DNA of 64,000 nucleotides, taken from assembly GCA_019671005.1 (NCBI GenBank), contig CM033725.1, positions 35,052,678-35,116,677 on the forward strand, read 5' to 3'. Under the pieces are notes generated by a model that was given only the letters and a program-made list of their open reading frames with translations, was not told where the DNA came from and did no database searches. Made by a program: the position numbers and the translations under genes. This document shows positions 44,874-57,945 of this stretch, in pieces. Numbering within the stretch: position 1 is the first letter of the stretch; each line of letters starts with the position of its first letter. This stretch comes from Hibiscus mutabilis. Taxonomy: Eukaryota > Streptophyta > Magnoliopsida > Malvales > Malvaceae.

Positions 44874-47052
44874 TGTAACCTCCTAGACTGGCCTATGCGG
44901 AAGGACCGAGTCAAATGGGCACATCTCAACTTAAATATCTAAATTAAAAATCTGTCAAATATTCAAGTATTTAATTTGAATATATATATATAACGACGTA
45001 AACTGGTAAAGTCATCTTTATAAACCTGACATATAATGATTACAAAATAGGCAACATCAAGTAATGTATCAAAACGATCGTAACAAAATGTAGTATATCT
45101 CAAAATATAGGCATATGTCACCCTGAAAAAACAAAATGGTGGATGGAAACATTACAATCTATATAGAATACGGAATGTGTCGATCCTCCAAGTGTGAGGT
45201 ACAGGATAGCCTATCCAAAATATCTTAAAAGGGGAGAAAGAAAGGGTATGAGCTAGAGAGCTCAGCATGTTCCAACAGTGCAAGTAAAAACATTTATATC
45301 AATAGCATAGTAAAACATTTTAGTAAGACATGTTCATACGCATGCAAGTTTCCATAACTTAACTACCCTCTAACCAAACTCTATGATACGGTTCCCTAGA
45401 ACGGTATCATATATAGGCGTTAACCTGAGCCCATTGGGCATAGGTACCATCCTAAGGGAATACCTTAGGTCTGGGCAAAATTACCCTAGCCGAAGCGTAG
45501 GAACCAAATACGGGCGGAATTACCCTAGTCGAAGCATAAAAAACCTCATACGGGCGGAATTACCAGCCGTATCAGGGCTGAACCTTACGATACTTCATAT
45601 CATAACCCAAGTACCCCTATTAATCAGTCCAGGCAACATCATAGTATGTAGTAGTAAACAGTAAGAACAACACTCGATGAACACAATTTTATACTGATAA
45701 ACGGTAATCATAGAACATGCTTGTCATATCGGGTACTAGGGCATATATCAATCATATAGTATAATCATGCTTACTTCAGAAAACATGCTATGTTCGTGTG
45801 AAATCAAGTAAATAATCATGTGCACATAATCGGTTTGATAGAACATAAAAAGCAGGAATAACAATTAGAAATCAGTCATATAGCACATAAGGAACACACC
45901 TCAAAAGTCAGGCAGGTCCAATAATCTATTGGGCACCGGGATTACACTCTGCTATGGTACTAGAACCTAGATCGTTACTAACAAATTCACATCTTGATCA
46001 AAATAAAATACTAAGTTATGGAACCGTACGAGTGACGATGGGATCATGGGACAGTACTGATCGGGAAGAGCTGGTATGGGCGAATGTACGATCAAGAGAT
46101 CTACGAGTACCTTTAATCAAAATATCAATGTCAGTATTTTGTTCTACAACTTTTCTCAAATAATTTAACTTAAGACAAATGCATGTTCAAGCTCAATGTC
46201 CCATTTGGAGGCTTTTGGGGTTAGAATTTCATGAAACGGGCTTCAAAATCGGACTCAGGACGTCGAAAAATCATAAAATAGGGCTTTTTAGGAAAAGTTG
46301 ACTTTTTTGTTAAAATCAACGCTAACGTCAGCAGTCCAAGTTAACGCTGACGTCATGCTGACATCACTGGTCAAAGTCAACACTGATGTCAACAGTCAGT
46401 CAATGTTTACATCAGCATGACATCACTGGTCCACTGGTTGACTCGGTGAGTTAACTCACTAGGTTGACTCAGGCGAGTTCACTCACTAGGTTGACTCGGG
46501 CGAGTTGAATCATTGGGTTGACTCGAGCAACGGGGCAACCCGAGTTGAATTTGGGTCGACTCGGGTTAGGTTTATTAATAGGCCCAGACCGATTTGGTCT
46601 GAACCGGTTCGGGCAGCTCGATCTACGGGTCAGGCAAGATTTGGGCCAGTAGGCTTAATAGCCACCGTCCAGGGTGGTCGAAAAAAATCACCCCGGACGG
46701 CACATGAAGTGCACATACGACCGAAATGGCCGAAAAAGGCCAAAAATACACCGAAAATCACACAAAACTCCCATAACTCACCCAAAATCTTGAATTTAAG
46801 CCGGAAATCGTACCAAACTTACCAAATCGGAAAGGAAAGTGATCAGGTTCGGCGTAACTCTGACGGGGTTTAACACGGCGGCGAACCGACAATCAAAGGC
46901 ATGGATTTTGACTGGCTCAGCACGGCGAAGGCGGCGGTGGTGCTGGACCGTCAAACGGCTAGCCACGGCGGCCGGAAAAAGTAAAACCCGAAAGGGTTTA
47001 ACCCTAGGTTCAACGAACCTAAATTCCCCAATTACCGACGATTGTAGCGGCG
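44874..47052 (-). repeat. Tekay-like 5' LTR, truncated
   Basis: Matches 37224 to about 39470 of the 3' LTR, then stops. About 400 bp of the outer end is missing, so no target duplication can be found. The promoter end of the LTR is the part lost. Confidence 0.9.
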
Positions 47053-47079
47053 TGCATTTTAGTTTACACGTGCATTTTA

Positions 47080-47225
47080 GTTTTAGGGGTTAGGGTTTTA
47101 GTTTGGGGTTTAAGGTTTATGGGTTTAGGTTGTAGGGTTTAGAATTCAAGGTTAGTGTTTAGAATTTAGTGTATAGGGCTTAAGGTTTAGGGTTTAGTTT
47201 TTTAGGGTTAGAGTTAGGAATTTAG
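47080..47225 (+). repeat. Degenerate TTTAGGG-like repeat
   Basis: Variants of TTTAGGG, GGGTTTAAGG and TAGGGTT recur with no strict period. This resembles decayed interstitial telomere-like DNA or a low-complexity transposon end. It starts about 30 bp from the truncation point of the Tekay LTR. Confidence 0.65.
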
Positions 47226-47975
47226 GATTTGAGTTTTTATAGTGTAAATACAAATGCTTGTGTAAAATTAAATTTACACAGCCTGTACATCAAAGTTTTA
47301 CCCTTTTATAAAACGATACAGATAATGTAATTTAAATAACCAAAGTTGTCTAAACTAATCAACTTAAGTTTATTTTAGTTTTTCGACTAATCAGTTTAAT
47401 TATGTCGACTGATTTAATCTTAAAAAGTTAATTTAATCGATTTCAAAAATATTAAATTTTGATTGAAGAAATTAATAGAATGCTAACTTTCCTTCAAATT
47501 TAAAATTTTCTTTAAAAATTGCTCAAGTGCAATATATATATAGAGATATGATCTATAGAGAGATATGATCCACTTACATATAATGTCAAATTCATAATTC
47601 TACATATTTTTTGAATCGTTAGATAACTGAAATGAATAGTTAAGATTAAAATTGAATTATGTGAAGATTATTGTTTGAAAAAAATGTAAAAAATTAATCT
47701 CACCCATTAATTTTATCTATCCAATAATTTAAAAATATAAAGAGATTAACATTGGGTTACGTAAAGATTATTGTTTTACATTCTAAAGTTTCTGGATTCC
47801 TAGGAAGATTCAAAGAAATGTTTTGTCCCCTTGCCTCCACCATCCTCTGATAATTGGTTGACCTTAATCAATATATTCAAAATTTGTTTATTTATTTCAT
47901 AAGGGTCCCGTTTAGTTTTTTTTTTAATAAAGATTAATTAATGACTTTCGTTAGACTCATACATTTGATATTCTG
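47226..47975. other. AT-rich noncoding DNA
   Basis: No gene or clear element. A (TA)n run and two AGAGATATGATC copies lie near 47553-47570, and AAGATTATTGTTT occurs twice (about 47664 and 47766). This may be part of an unrecognised MITE. Confidence 0.4.
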
Positions 47976-48698
47976 TGGCCTTATTTGGTAAATAGCGGTT
48001 TGAATCAAAATTAGAAGTTTGAGTTAATATTAGAAGTTTGATCAGTCAAATCCGCTAATTTAGACGTTTGGTGAATAACGAATTGGGGTGAAACCTCTAA
48101 TTTTGAAAAAGTTGCTAATAGGAGCCTTTTAAAATTAGATGTTTTGACATAAGAGTTATAATGATCCTTTTACCTTTAACAATTATTAAAAATCTCCAAA
48201 TAACCTAAATTTAACATTTTCTATTTTAATTCCACCCTCACATATTTATATTATGACATTTGTAAATTATTTTTTTATTTTATTCCCACACAATAGTATT
48301 TGTATTTAAATTTAATAATTAATTAAATTTTATTGAAAATAATTATATAAATAATAAATTAATATATAGATCCTTCAAATATACTTAGTAATGTCGTATT
48401 AAAAAATTATTTTCATAATCTAATTAATATTAATAATACAAATTATTTTAACTAATAAACTATTCAAACAAATATAGAATATAATGATGTCCTTATATGT
48501 CATTTTACTTGTTTAAATAATCAAACAACTACCCGCTATTAGTTAATTTTACCAAATACTTTTATGCAATCAGCTAATACAATCCATTAGTCAAATCAGT
48601 TAATGTAATCAGCTATCGGCTATTGTAATCCGCTATCAGTTATAATCTATTGTAATTTGCTATCAGTTATCAGCTATCCGCTAGTTGCCAAACGGGAC
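47976..48698. mobile_element. hAT-type MITE (probable)
   Basis: The left end GGCCTTATTTGGTAAATAGCGG and the inverted right end GTCCCGTTTGGCAACTAGCGG form an imperfect TIR of about 22 bp. Subterminal CAGCTATC/CCGCTATC repeats crowd the right end, as in hAT families. Flanks ATATTCTG and ATATGTCT may be an eroded 8-bp duplication. No ORF. Confidence 0.6.
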
Positions 48699-49155
48699 AT
48701 ATGTCTCGTTAAGTCTATCGATTTTTGATGACTTCTTATTATATAAAATTTATTATTATAAAAATTTGAGAAAATATGTTTACAAAATTTAAATCAAGTA
48801 CTCTAAGTATATTTTTATAAAATTTGATAATTTAAAATAATTAGAATGTTATGGTTAAATTTTTAAAAATTGACCACCAAAGCCAATAAGTGACACTTTA
48901 GTAGGACAAAGGAGTATAAAATCTTAACTTAGTTAGCATAATTTGATTTTACTATGGTAACTTGATTACAGAAGTTATAAATTTAGTTTGCTACATAAGT
49001 CGTAAAGTTTTGAGCAAATATATTTGGCTGGTTGGCCAAGGCTCATATTTGTTCCTCTAATATTTTTTTAGGTCATGAATTTTAGACCAACTAGAAGAAC
49101 CACCTTCCTTCCCCTGGATATATATAATATCTAAATAATAATGCCAAAAAATGTC
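48699..49155. other. AT-rich noncoding DNA
   Basis: I see no gene, repeat or element boundary that I can support here. Confidence 0.5.
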
Positions 49156-49569
49156 ACTAACGGTTAACTGGATAGTCGTTTTGTCCCTCATTTTTTTGAA
49201 CTCTTAATATTTCATTTTAGGCCAAAATGATTATTCTATGGCTAAAAGCTATTAATCAAATAACGTTAAATAATTTGAAATGACGTGACAAATCTACATG
49301 ACAGTGTACGCTGACATAATAATGTCATAAGAGAAAAGGTATTGAGTTGACAGAATGACACATCAATCAAAAATTAATTTTATAAAATTATATAAAATAT
49401 AAAATTATTTTCCTGATGATTTGTCATTCTGTCAAGTCATTTCAAGCTATTTGTCATTAGTTGACTAACTATTTTCAACCACAGAACCATTTTTGACCCA
49501 AAATGAAATGTTAAGGGTTAAAATTCTTAAAAAAGAACGATAACTAAAATGATTATTCATCGAACGTTA
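49156..49569. mobile_element. Inverted-repeat MITE
   Basis: The left half (CTAACG..., AATATTTCATTTTAGGCCAAAA, ATTTGAAATGACGTGACA) is repeated inverted in the right half (TTGTCATTCTGTCAAGTCATTTC, CCAAAATGAAATGTTAAG, CGTTAG). Arms are about 160 bp around an AT-rich centre. No target duplication was recognised and no ORF is present. Confidence 0.65.
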
Positions 49570-49987
49570 GAGATATTTTTTATATTATGCCAATTTAAAT
49601 TATTCAAAATTTCTCAAAAAAATAAAATTATAAAGTACATGTTTAAATCAAGGACCTCTAAAATATTATAAGCGCAATAATATCAACTAAATTATATCAT
49701 TTCCTCCAACACAAATGTATATCAAAATTTATGAAAGTTGGGCTTAATCCCCAAAAATCTGGAATTCCGACGACCAAAATGTACATCAAATTTAATCATT
49801 TATTAAAATATAAGTTAAACAATTAGTAAGTGGACACAAACTATGATCATGTTGTAAGTGAAAATGAAGACAGCCTCTTTTCAATGTGCTGCAGCTATAA
49901 TTAATTAGTCCCCCGACAATATTAGATTCCACATTTCGACGCGATTAAAGAAAATTGAAGAAATAATTAAGGTCAAATTCTCTGGTT

Positions 49988-50453
49988 AACGTTTGTACTA
50001 TGCATAAATTATAGATTTAGTCCTTTTACTTCAATTTAATCAATTTTAATTTTTAGATTTTTCAAATTTTAAAATTTTAATCCTGACTTATATAATACAT
50101 GATAATATGACTAAATTACAATACTTACAATTATCAAGTTTGAGAACACGATATAGCCCCCTATATTTATCAAAATAGCACTCGAAATTCTATATTTTTC
50201 AGGATAACAGTAAACTTGACGCTGCGAGTTCTAATAAAAAAATTATTATTTATCCAAAAAAAGTTTGAGAACATGGAAAAAATCTACAACTTACGTATAA
50301 CATAAGAACTAATAGAAAAAAATTAGTTAAATATATTTCACATTTATTATTTCGGTCAAGAGCAAAATTTTAAAATCCGAAAACTATAAAATTAAAAATG
50401 ATCAGACTAAAGTAGGATTAAATTCACAACTTATGCATAGTGCAAATACTAAT
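49988..50453. mobile_element. Inverted-repeat MITE with a later retroposon-like insert
   Basis: The left arm GTTTGTACTATGCATAAATT... and the right arm, read inverted, ATTTGCACTATGCATAAGTT... match over about 100 bp, including ATTTTAATTTTTA and TTTTAAAATTTT stretches. Inside, 13-bp direct repeats AAGTTTGAGAACA (50136-50148 and 50261-50273) flank 112 bp ending in A-rich sequence, which looks like a small retroposed insert. Confidence 0.6.
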
Positions 50454-51144
50454 CATATAATTTTAATTAATAATTAAAGATGATATGATACAAAAATAAT
50501 AATATAATTCGGTAAAAATCTAAAACATTTTAATATTTTCATAAGAAGAAGTTTAATATTAGAAAATAAAAACAAAACATTTTAATTACAATTATAAGAA
50601 GATAAAATGCACGGATATGAGTTAAGTCTTTGCAAATATATTTATTTATTTATTGTTGCCTTTTCGGTTTTCAATGCTTTTGATCTGGTTAATTTGGACC
50701 GACCTACGTCGCACTCTTAATTTTGATGGGTAAGTCTCTCGGCAGAAATTTTTTGCATACACAACGTATCAAACTCAAAATCTAATTAAGTGAAACTAAT
50801 ATATTTACCACTTGAACTAATTCTTATCCGTAAATAAATTTATATTTTGGCATACTATAATGAAGTAGTGTTTGTCACCTTCAGACAGGTCCAAAAACAT
50901 CTCGGTGATATGAATTCTAAAAGGCGTTTGCACATGCTAGGTTTAATGATTAAACGTTTAAAAACAAGGGTTTTGCTATACGGGTTGTGTTTAAAACATA
51001 CTATATTTTTATAATTAATGTTTATTTTTTTAATAGAATCTATTAAGATAGAATTAATTGTAGGTATAATTAATACTCAGCAAAAAAAATATTATTCAAT
51101 TAATTATCTTAAAACAAATATAAAATTTATGACATTTGAATACC
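50454..51144. other. AT-rich noncoding DNA
   Basis: No feature that I can support. Short ORFs are spurious. Confidence 0.5.
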
Positions 51145-51441
51145 ACCTAAACCCTAAACCCTAAATAATATACCATAAATCTTAAACCTTAAACCCTAAA
51201 ACTAATCTCATAAATCCTAACCCACACACTACAACCACATAACTCATAAATCATAAACCCCAAACCTTAAACCTTAAATCATAAAACTCTAAATCCTAAT
51301 CATAAACCTTAAAAATAAGCCATAAACCTTAAAATCACTAAAACATAAACCCCGAAACCACCTAAATCCTAAATCTTAAATCCTAAACCCTAAACATTAA
51401 ACTCTAACACTTATAACCACATAAATCCTAAACCCTAAACC
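51145..51441 (-). repeat. Degenerate CCCTAAA-like repeat
   Basis: Recurrent AAACCCTAAA, CATAAACC and AATCCTAAA phrases over about 300 bp, in orientation opposite to the TTTAGGG-like block at 47080-47225. A similar CATAAACC-rich stretch occurs at 34307-34480. Confidence 0.65.
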
Positions 51442-51526
51442 CTTTTAGGTGAGTATTAGTTACATTAAACACTCTAAATTAATGAAGTACAACTTTTTAG
51501 TGGGGGTGTTCATGGACGGTTAGCCG

Positions 51527-54500
51527 TGTAATATCCCAAAATTTACTAAGTTGATTAAGGATCATTTAGTACTAAGATAATAGCTTAAAAGCTAACTTAG
51601 TGACTAAAATGACAAAAATGCAAAAGTTAGGATTTCTTTAATTATGGGTTTTGGAAAGGAAATTTCTAAGGTTTAAAGGTATCATGTGATAGATAGTGAA
51701 TTGAATAAGGTATTCTTAAAGTTTGGTTGAATACCAAGGAAAATTGGAATGGAAATTGAAGTTTAAAAGTTTAGTGACCAAAATATAAATTTTGAAAATT
51801 TTATGGCTAAAGTATAAACTTTGGAAAAGTTTGGGGACTAAAGTTGTAATTTCCTAAAAGTTAAGGGTTTTTATTTCATAAATAAATAGATCACCTAAGG
51901 GTGTGAATCGAATGCGGAATTTTTGGTTCGATCTCATACTTCGATTATTGGGAAAATCGCAGTTAAAGTTTAAGTGGAATTCAGATACCCGGATCGAACT
52001 GAAAAATTTTGAAGCTTTTCCATATGATAGATAAAGGTTAAAAAAGTCATTTCCATGTGTTGGAAATATTTTTAGTTTGATTCAAGAAGAATCCTACAAT
52101 TTATTTTTGAGTAAAGGATTATTTATCGGTATATTGGATCGAATGGAAATTTTGGAGACTGATCTAAAAGATATGGAAAAATTCATAAAATATTACTTTA
52201 AGAATATTTTATTATAGTTGGCAGGATTCCAACTAGATTTAGTTGAATTTTTATAAGAATGGCAAACTAGTAAATAAAAACTAGTTGGAGGGCAAATTGG
52301 TCATTTGGCCCCAATGGCAATTTTGAAATATTTAAAAATTTATAAGGGCAATTTTGGAAAGAGGAAATGGAATATTAAATCTTGGCCCTTGATTGATGAT
52401 AAAATCAATCTCAACTATTGGATGAAAAGGGCAAAATTGTAATTTCACTATTAAATGAATTTAATATTCATTTAATAGATATATGTGTAAAATAATGGTA
52501 AAAAGATGAACCAAATGTTCATCTTTTTCCAGCCAAAAACGTGAGGGCTAGGGAAAGAAAGAGAAAAAAATTTTCTAAGCTCGATTCAAGCCCCGAAACT
52601 CGGTTTTCAAGTAATCTCTTCAACTACAAAGTTGTTCTACCCTTCAAGCTCTATCTTTTGATATCAATAATTCATGGAATCCATGCTTGATTGATGAGAA
52701 ATTACATGAGAAAGAAATTAGGGTTTATGGATCAAATTTGGGCTTTTGAGATTTTATGATTCCATGATTGAATTCAAGTTGAAATCAAGCTAGTATCATG
52801 TTAAAATCATGATATTGAGTTGGGATTTAAGTTTTACATGTTTTGATTATTATGAAGATGATTAGGGTTTATGGATTCAAGTTTAATTTAGGGTTTGTGA
52901 TGTTGAAATAATGATCTAGTAAGCTTGAATTGTTGTTTGGAAGCAAAACCCTAAGTTAAATTGTATAGGGACCATTTCGGTAGATTGAAAAGTTGAAGGA
53001 CCAAATCAGAATTTTTAGAATTTGGAGAGTATTTATGTTATTAATGATGTTAGAGATAAGAAAATGAAGTTAGAATGCCAAATTGATGTTGAATTGAATT
53101 AGCGACCATTTTGACAATTTGTCAAAGTTAAGTGACCAAATCGAAATGGAAGTTTAGTCTGGGGGCTAAATCTGATTTTTAGTTGTAATGATGGAATTAA
53201 GGTAGTAATGTTGAATTGAGGACTAATTTGCAAAGTTAAGAAGCTTGAATCCTTATCTTTGCATTTTAGTGTCTATTTCGGTAAAGAAGGAAAATTAAGA
53301 AGAATTATTGTGAATAATTTTTTGATGAAGGAGGTCATAAAATGATGGTTTACAACAAGTAATTGGACTAAATTGAAAAGTAGAGAAGTAAGTATAAAAG
53401 TTGAAGTTGTTTATGGAAGTTGTGTAGAAAAACTGGTTTATGCAGTAACTTTGAAAATTCACCATAAAATTCTACAAAAAATGTTAGAAGGTGAATTTTA
53501 TACCGATTTAAAGATTTGTTCGTCTAGTTTCGTGTCCAACAAACGAAAATTGATTTCGAGTTCCGAGTAAAAATATATGAATTTTTAAGTGGTGAAAGGT
53601 CAGAAAACAGTATAGCAGGCTGTTACGAAATTCAATACTAGAAGTTGACTTTGAAAATTCACCATAAATCGTACAAGTTGAATTTGGGCTATTAATTTAT
53701 ATGGTTGAAAAGCTTATTTAATCTAGTTTCTTTCAGAACAAACGAAATCGAATTCTGAGTTGTATATTATTTTATAGAAATATTTCTTTGGAGGTACTAC
53801 AAACTGCCAGAAAATGAGAATTGATACACTTTGTATCTAAGGTTGATTAGTAAGCTTGAAAAGGGTTAATGGAAGTTCAAATTGGTCACTAAGGACCATA
53901 ATGAGTTTTTGAACAATACAAGGAAGAAAAGAAAATGTTTGGAGATTTAGTATTCAAATAATTATATTGGACAATATGTCTAAGATATTGTTAGATTGAG
54001 ATCTAACAAATATTTTACTTATTTGAATTATGAAGTTAAGTTCGAATCAAGGGAGGTTCGAGGTACAATGAAGGAAAGGATCAAAGAGGACTTAGTGAGG
54101 CATATTAATACATGGCCCAGGTGAGCGCAATGCATACATAACATGATACATGGATGTTTTATACATCACCGGTAGGACTTGCGATGAGTTTACCTGGTCT
54201 ATATATGGTCATGATATTTATGTCATTGATCATATATTTGACATATTTTATATATGTCAAAGGTTGAAAATAAATGCATTGATCACTAGTTATTGATGAT
54301 GGTATACTATGAATGTTATTTCGGGTATGAACTGTTTAATGTTAATATAAATTGATATACGTTGCCATGAATGATATAAATGATGAAATAAAGCCCAATG
54401 TATGATATAGGGGTTTGTTGGTATAGTTGGATATCCATAGGGTCATAAACAACTGTATAAATACTCTAAGAACTTTAGTGCAATATTCATAAATACTCAT

Positions 54501-55484
54501 TGAGGGTATACTCATGCAAGGTTTGGGTATACGGAAACACTTAGGGTGTTAAGCACTACGGTGCAAATTTTATTAATACTCAATGAGGGTATACTTATGC
54601 AAGGTTTGGGTATACGGAAGCACTTAGGGTGCTAAGCACTACGGTGCAAATAATATACATACTCAAGAAAGGTTGGGTATGGAGGGATGACTCGTGTACA
54701 TAGAATCTCTTAATTCGATACATTGGGCTAAGTAAACTGAATTGAAATCAAAAAAATAGAATGATAAACTTGAAAGCTTGCAGACAGAGTTGGAAAAAGG
54801 TATTGGTAAGCATTGAAAGCTTACGGATGGAAATGGCACTGATATTGGTAAGATATAATCTTATCACTTTGATATACATATATGCTATTACATATTTAAT
54901 TATGTTAATGAGCATGTAATGGTAAGGTGATCATATGAATTATTAATAATTAATAATTAATATTGAGATTGATATTATGACAATTGCACTTATATTTGAA
55001 TCACTACCTCACTAAGTAAATACTTAGCGTGTAACTGTTTTACACGTAGGAAAGAATACATGGTTGGAGTATGGAGCATATACGGACATCATCAATCAAT
55101 AACAGGTACATTAGTATCAGTAAGATATCTTTTGACACTGTTTGATATTTACTAGTTGGCATGTATATTAAAAGGGTATGCCTGCTCTGATAGAATTTGT
55201 ATTTTATTTGGTTTCTGGATGAATTTTAAATCAGACAATTTTATTAATTATATCAAGAAAAATTAAATTGATAAGTTGCTGCCTGAAAATAAAATCGATT
55301 TGAAGATGAAAATATTATTTTTAAACTTTACGTGAATAACTAGATTTGTAAATAAAAACTAAATACATTGTAATGTTTTTAAAGAAACAAAATTTTAACG
55401 AGTTACAAATGTAGAGGGTTTTACAAATGTTTTGTGATATCTTTGACTCGTATTCAGCTATGAATACGGGAAATGGGTATTACA
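51527..55484 (+). repeat. 4-kb gypsy LTR (5' LTR of a truncated element)
   Basis: It starts TGTAATATCCC and ends GGGTATTACA, directly followed by a spacer and an iMet primer site, so it is a 5' LTR. Size and layout resemble the solo LTR at 1477-5392 (both about 3.9 kb with a TACTCACTAAG-like phrase about 500 bp before the end), but sequences differ. An 83-bp tandem repeat lies at 54493-54658. No 3' LTR is present in the window. Confidence 0.88.
54493..54658 (+). repeat. 83-bp tandem duplication in the LTR
   Basis: Two units starting ATACTCATTGAGGGTATAC and ATACTCAATGAGGGTATAC share GGTTTGGGTATACGGAA and GCACTACGGTGCAAA. A partial third begins near 54658. The GCAC-TAC-GGTGC part is itself a small inverted repeat. 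Confidence 0.85.
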
Positions 55485-55489
55485 TTTAT

Positions 55490-55501
55490 TGGTATCAGAG
55501 C
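55490..55501 (+). other. Gypsy primer binding site (initiator tRNA-Met)
   Basis: TGGTATCAGAGC, six bases after the LTR terminus at 55484. It is the standard iMet primer site. Confidence 0.95.
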
Positions 55502-56960
55502 TACAGGTTTAGCCGATTCTCGGCCTAAATGGAAGTGGTTTTATGTTAAAAAGAGTATACATGCCACTAGGATATCAATATTACTGATATGATGTTTTTA
55601 TGATCTGATTGATGTCGCTCCTTACTAATGTAAATTTGGAGGAATTATAAGAAATATTTGAGTCAAAAAAGCGTGATGAACTGATAAATTGGAAGCTTTG
55701 GAAGGAATCAAGAGTAGTAATAATAAGGTTAATGATAACCCTTCGGATAAATTGTAACAAGAAAGGGGCACTAGTACAACAAGGAGTGCCTGTGCCGAAT
55801 TAAGGAATTGAAAAGTTCGGGAACACCTGAATTGAAAGGAAAAACAGATTAATGTCTAGTGATTGTTGATTTATAACTGAATAATCTAAGGATTACACTG
55901 GATGGATTCCACTGTTTGGATACCGAGAAATTGGATGGAGCTATTTTGTTGCTCCGAGATTTAAGCAAGATTAGAAAACCATCTAAATTTGCTTCATAGC
56001 CAGTATTGCACATATCAGTCTGAGTTTATAACATTATGACTGATAAAGATTGGGAGGATTCGAAAATCATAGAAGGTAGATCTCATCTTTTTGGATAAAC
56101 ATGTACTGATGCTGATGGGTCCTAGCTTTACACATTCGTATATAAGTACGAAGTTGAATGGTGAATGAGATATCCTTTTAGAACCCATTTCAAGTAATAT
56201 AGCGATCACAAATGTGTTGGGTGGTAACGTAAGGGCGAGCTGAACACGTGGAATTGCTCGATAAAAATATAAGAAATAGAGTTCCTGATAAATTTAATGG
56301 AATTATCTTTCGAGGAGTTTAAGATGATGGTGGGCATGAATTGGTTACCTTCCTATCAAATCATGATGAATTGTCGCATAAAGTGATTAGTATTGAAAAA
56401 AACACGGAAGGTATAAAAATAGTAGTAGTTGATAAAAGGGTAAATCCATTTTTCAATGTAATTTCAGTTGTTTTATTAAAGAAATTGTTGTTATAAGGTT
56501 GCTAAGTTTTCTTAGCAAATATAGTAGATGCTCGGGCCATTGAAGTTAAATTGAAAAATAACTCGACTATCCAAAAATATCCAGATGTATTCCAGATGAA
56601 TTACTCGGAATTACCTCTAGATTGAGAGGTGAAATTCAAAATAAAGATGATACCATGCATTGCGCCTAAATTAATGGCCACATATAAAATGGCTTCGACC
56701 GAACTTCAGGATTTAAAGGTACAATTACAATGAATGTTAGGTTGAGGTTTTATAAAGCCAAGTGTGTCACCTTGGGGTGCACCGGTGTATTTGTGAAAAA
56801 GAAAGATTGATATATGTGATTAAGTATAGATTTCCGCCAGCTAAATAAGGTGGACGTTAAAGAATAAATATCTTCTTCCAAAGACTGATGATCTTTTGAT
56901 CAGTTAAAAAAAGATCAAGAATTGGAAGGTTCAATACAGACAGAAGTTAAGGACGGGTAG
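55502..56960 (+). pseudogene. Wrecked gypsy pol (protease to RT), 3'-truncated
   Basis: Readable pieces include SVVLLKKL, STIQKYPDVFQMNYSELPLD, EVKFKIKMIPCIAPKLMATYKMASTELQDLK, GFIKPSVSPWGAPV and KNKYLLPKTDDLL, in the order expected for the end of protease and the start of gypsy RT. They are interrupted by many stops. Gag seems deleted. Homology ends near 56900, before the RT active site, and unrelated AT-rich DNA without a 3' LTR follows. Confidence 0.72.
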
Positions 56961-57406
56961 GGGATTGGCCCCTTTGATTTTTTTAATGAAGTCGTGTAAT
57001 TTAGTCACTCCTCTAATATTAAACATCTAATTTGGTTGCTTTTAAAGGTTTTAGATTATGAATAGACTCAACCTTTTAGACCGATAATGAAATTAGCCCT
57101 ACGTTCTAAATGCGATATAATATCAACTCTAGATTTTTTTAATAATAATAACCGTTAGTTTTATTAAATGGAAAGAAAATATAATAAAATTATATAGAGA
57201 GTTTATAAAAATAATAGTAGATTAATCGGATTAACTGAGTAATTTTCTTTAAATCATTAAAGTTCACAAACTGGTCAATTAAAAATAATAAGGGCCATGC
57301 AAAGAGTGGGTTAAAACCCCAATCAAACAACTCATACAAATGATAAATACAAATAAATACCACTGTAAATAAACTCCAGATTTTTATTCAAATATAAACT
57401 ACCAAA
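56961..57406. other. AT-rich noncoding DNA
   Basis: No gene or element boundary recognised. Confidence 0.5.
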
Positions 57407-57660
57407 TAGGGATGGTCATGGGTTGGGTTTTTGGTCATTCTGCACCCAACTCAAAAATTTAACACCTCCATCCAAACCAGACCCTGAACCCGAATTCCAG
57501 AGTAGAAACCCAAATCCAACCTGACTCAACCTGGCATAAATAAAAAATCACCAATTTTCATTATTATTTGATAAAATAAGTAGCTAATTGCAAAAATACA
57601 AATAGTGAGGGAGCATTATAATAATTATTTCATTTTTACTAGACAAAATATGGAGATAAT

Positions 57661-57726
<66 letters not shown>

Positions 57727-57945
57727 AGAGTGACATTGTAGCAATTATACCTAAATATTTAGAATAAAATTAAACTATTGTTTCGGGTTGAATAAGGTAT
57801 TTTTACCTTAAACCCAAACCTGACTCAACCCAATCTCATCCTAAAAAAATTAGAACAGAATTTAAATTTTTTCTTAAAAAAAACCGACCCTATAAAATTT
57901 GGTCGGATGAGAACTCATTGGGTACGGATTAAATGTCCATCCCTA
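57407..57945. mobile_element. hAT MITE with (TA)n core
   Basis: Ends TAGGGATGGTCAT and ATGTCCATCCCTA are an inverted repeat with one mismatch. The 8-bp flanks CTACCAAA (57399-57406) and GTACCAAA (57946-57953) agree at seven positions, the duplication length of hAT elements. A (TA)n microsatellite of about 60 bp lies at 57661-57722. GGGTTGGGTTTTTGG and its inverted counterpart are subterminal. No transposase. Confidence 0.85.

Larger units (their letters stand above)
37224..47052 (-). mobile_element. Tekay/Del-like chromovirus, minus strand, right LTR truncated
   Basis: The 3' LTR is 37224-39863 and the 5' LTR 44874-47052, lacking its outer part. Between them, reading leftward, are an iMet primer site, gag, protease, RT, RNase H, integrase, chromodomain and polypurine tract. 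Gypsy domain order with a C-terminal chromodomain and the FIDD active site identify a chromovirus of the Tekay/Del type. Stops and frameshifts occur in every part. The break at 47052 falls where the LTR reads GATTGTAGCGGCG; beyond it the sequence is unrelated. Confidence 0.92.

Noticed and set aside
57661..57722. Regulatory AT-hook-like region
   Set aside because: Simple (TA)n microsatellite within a MITE.
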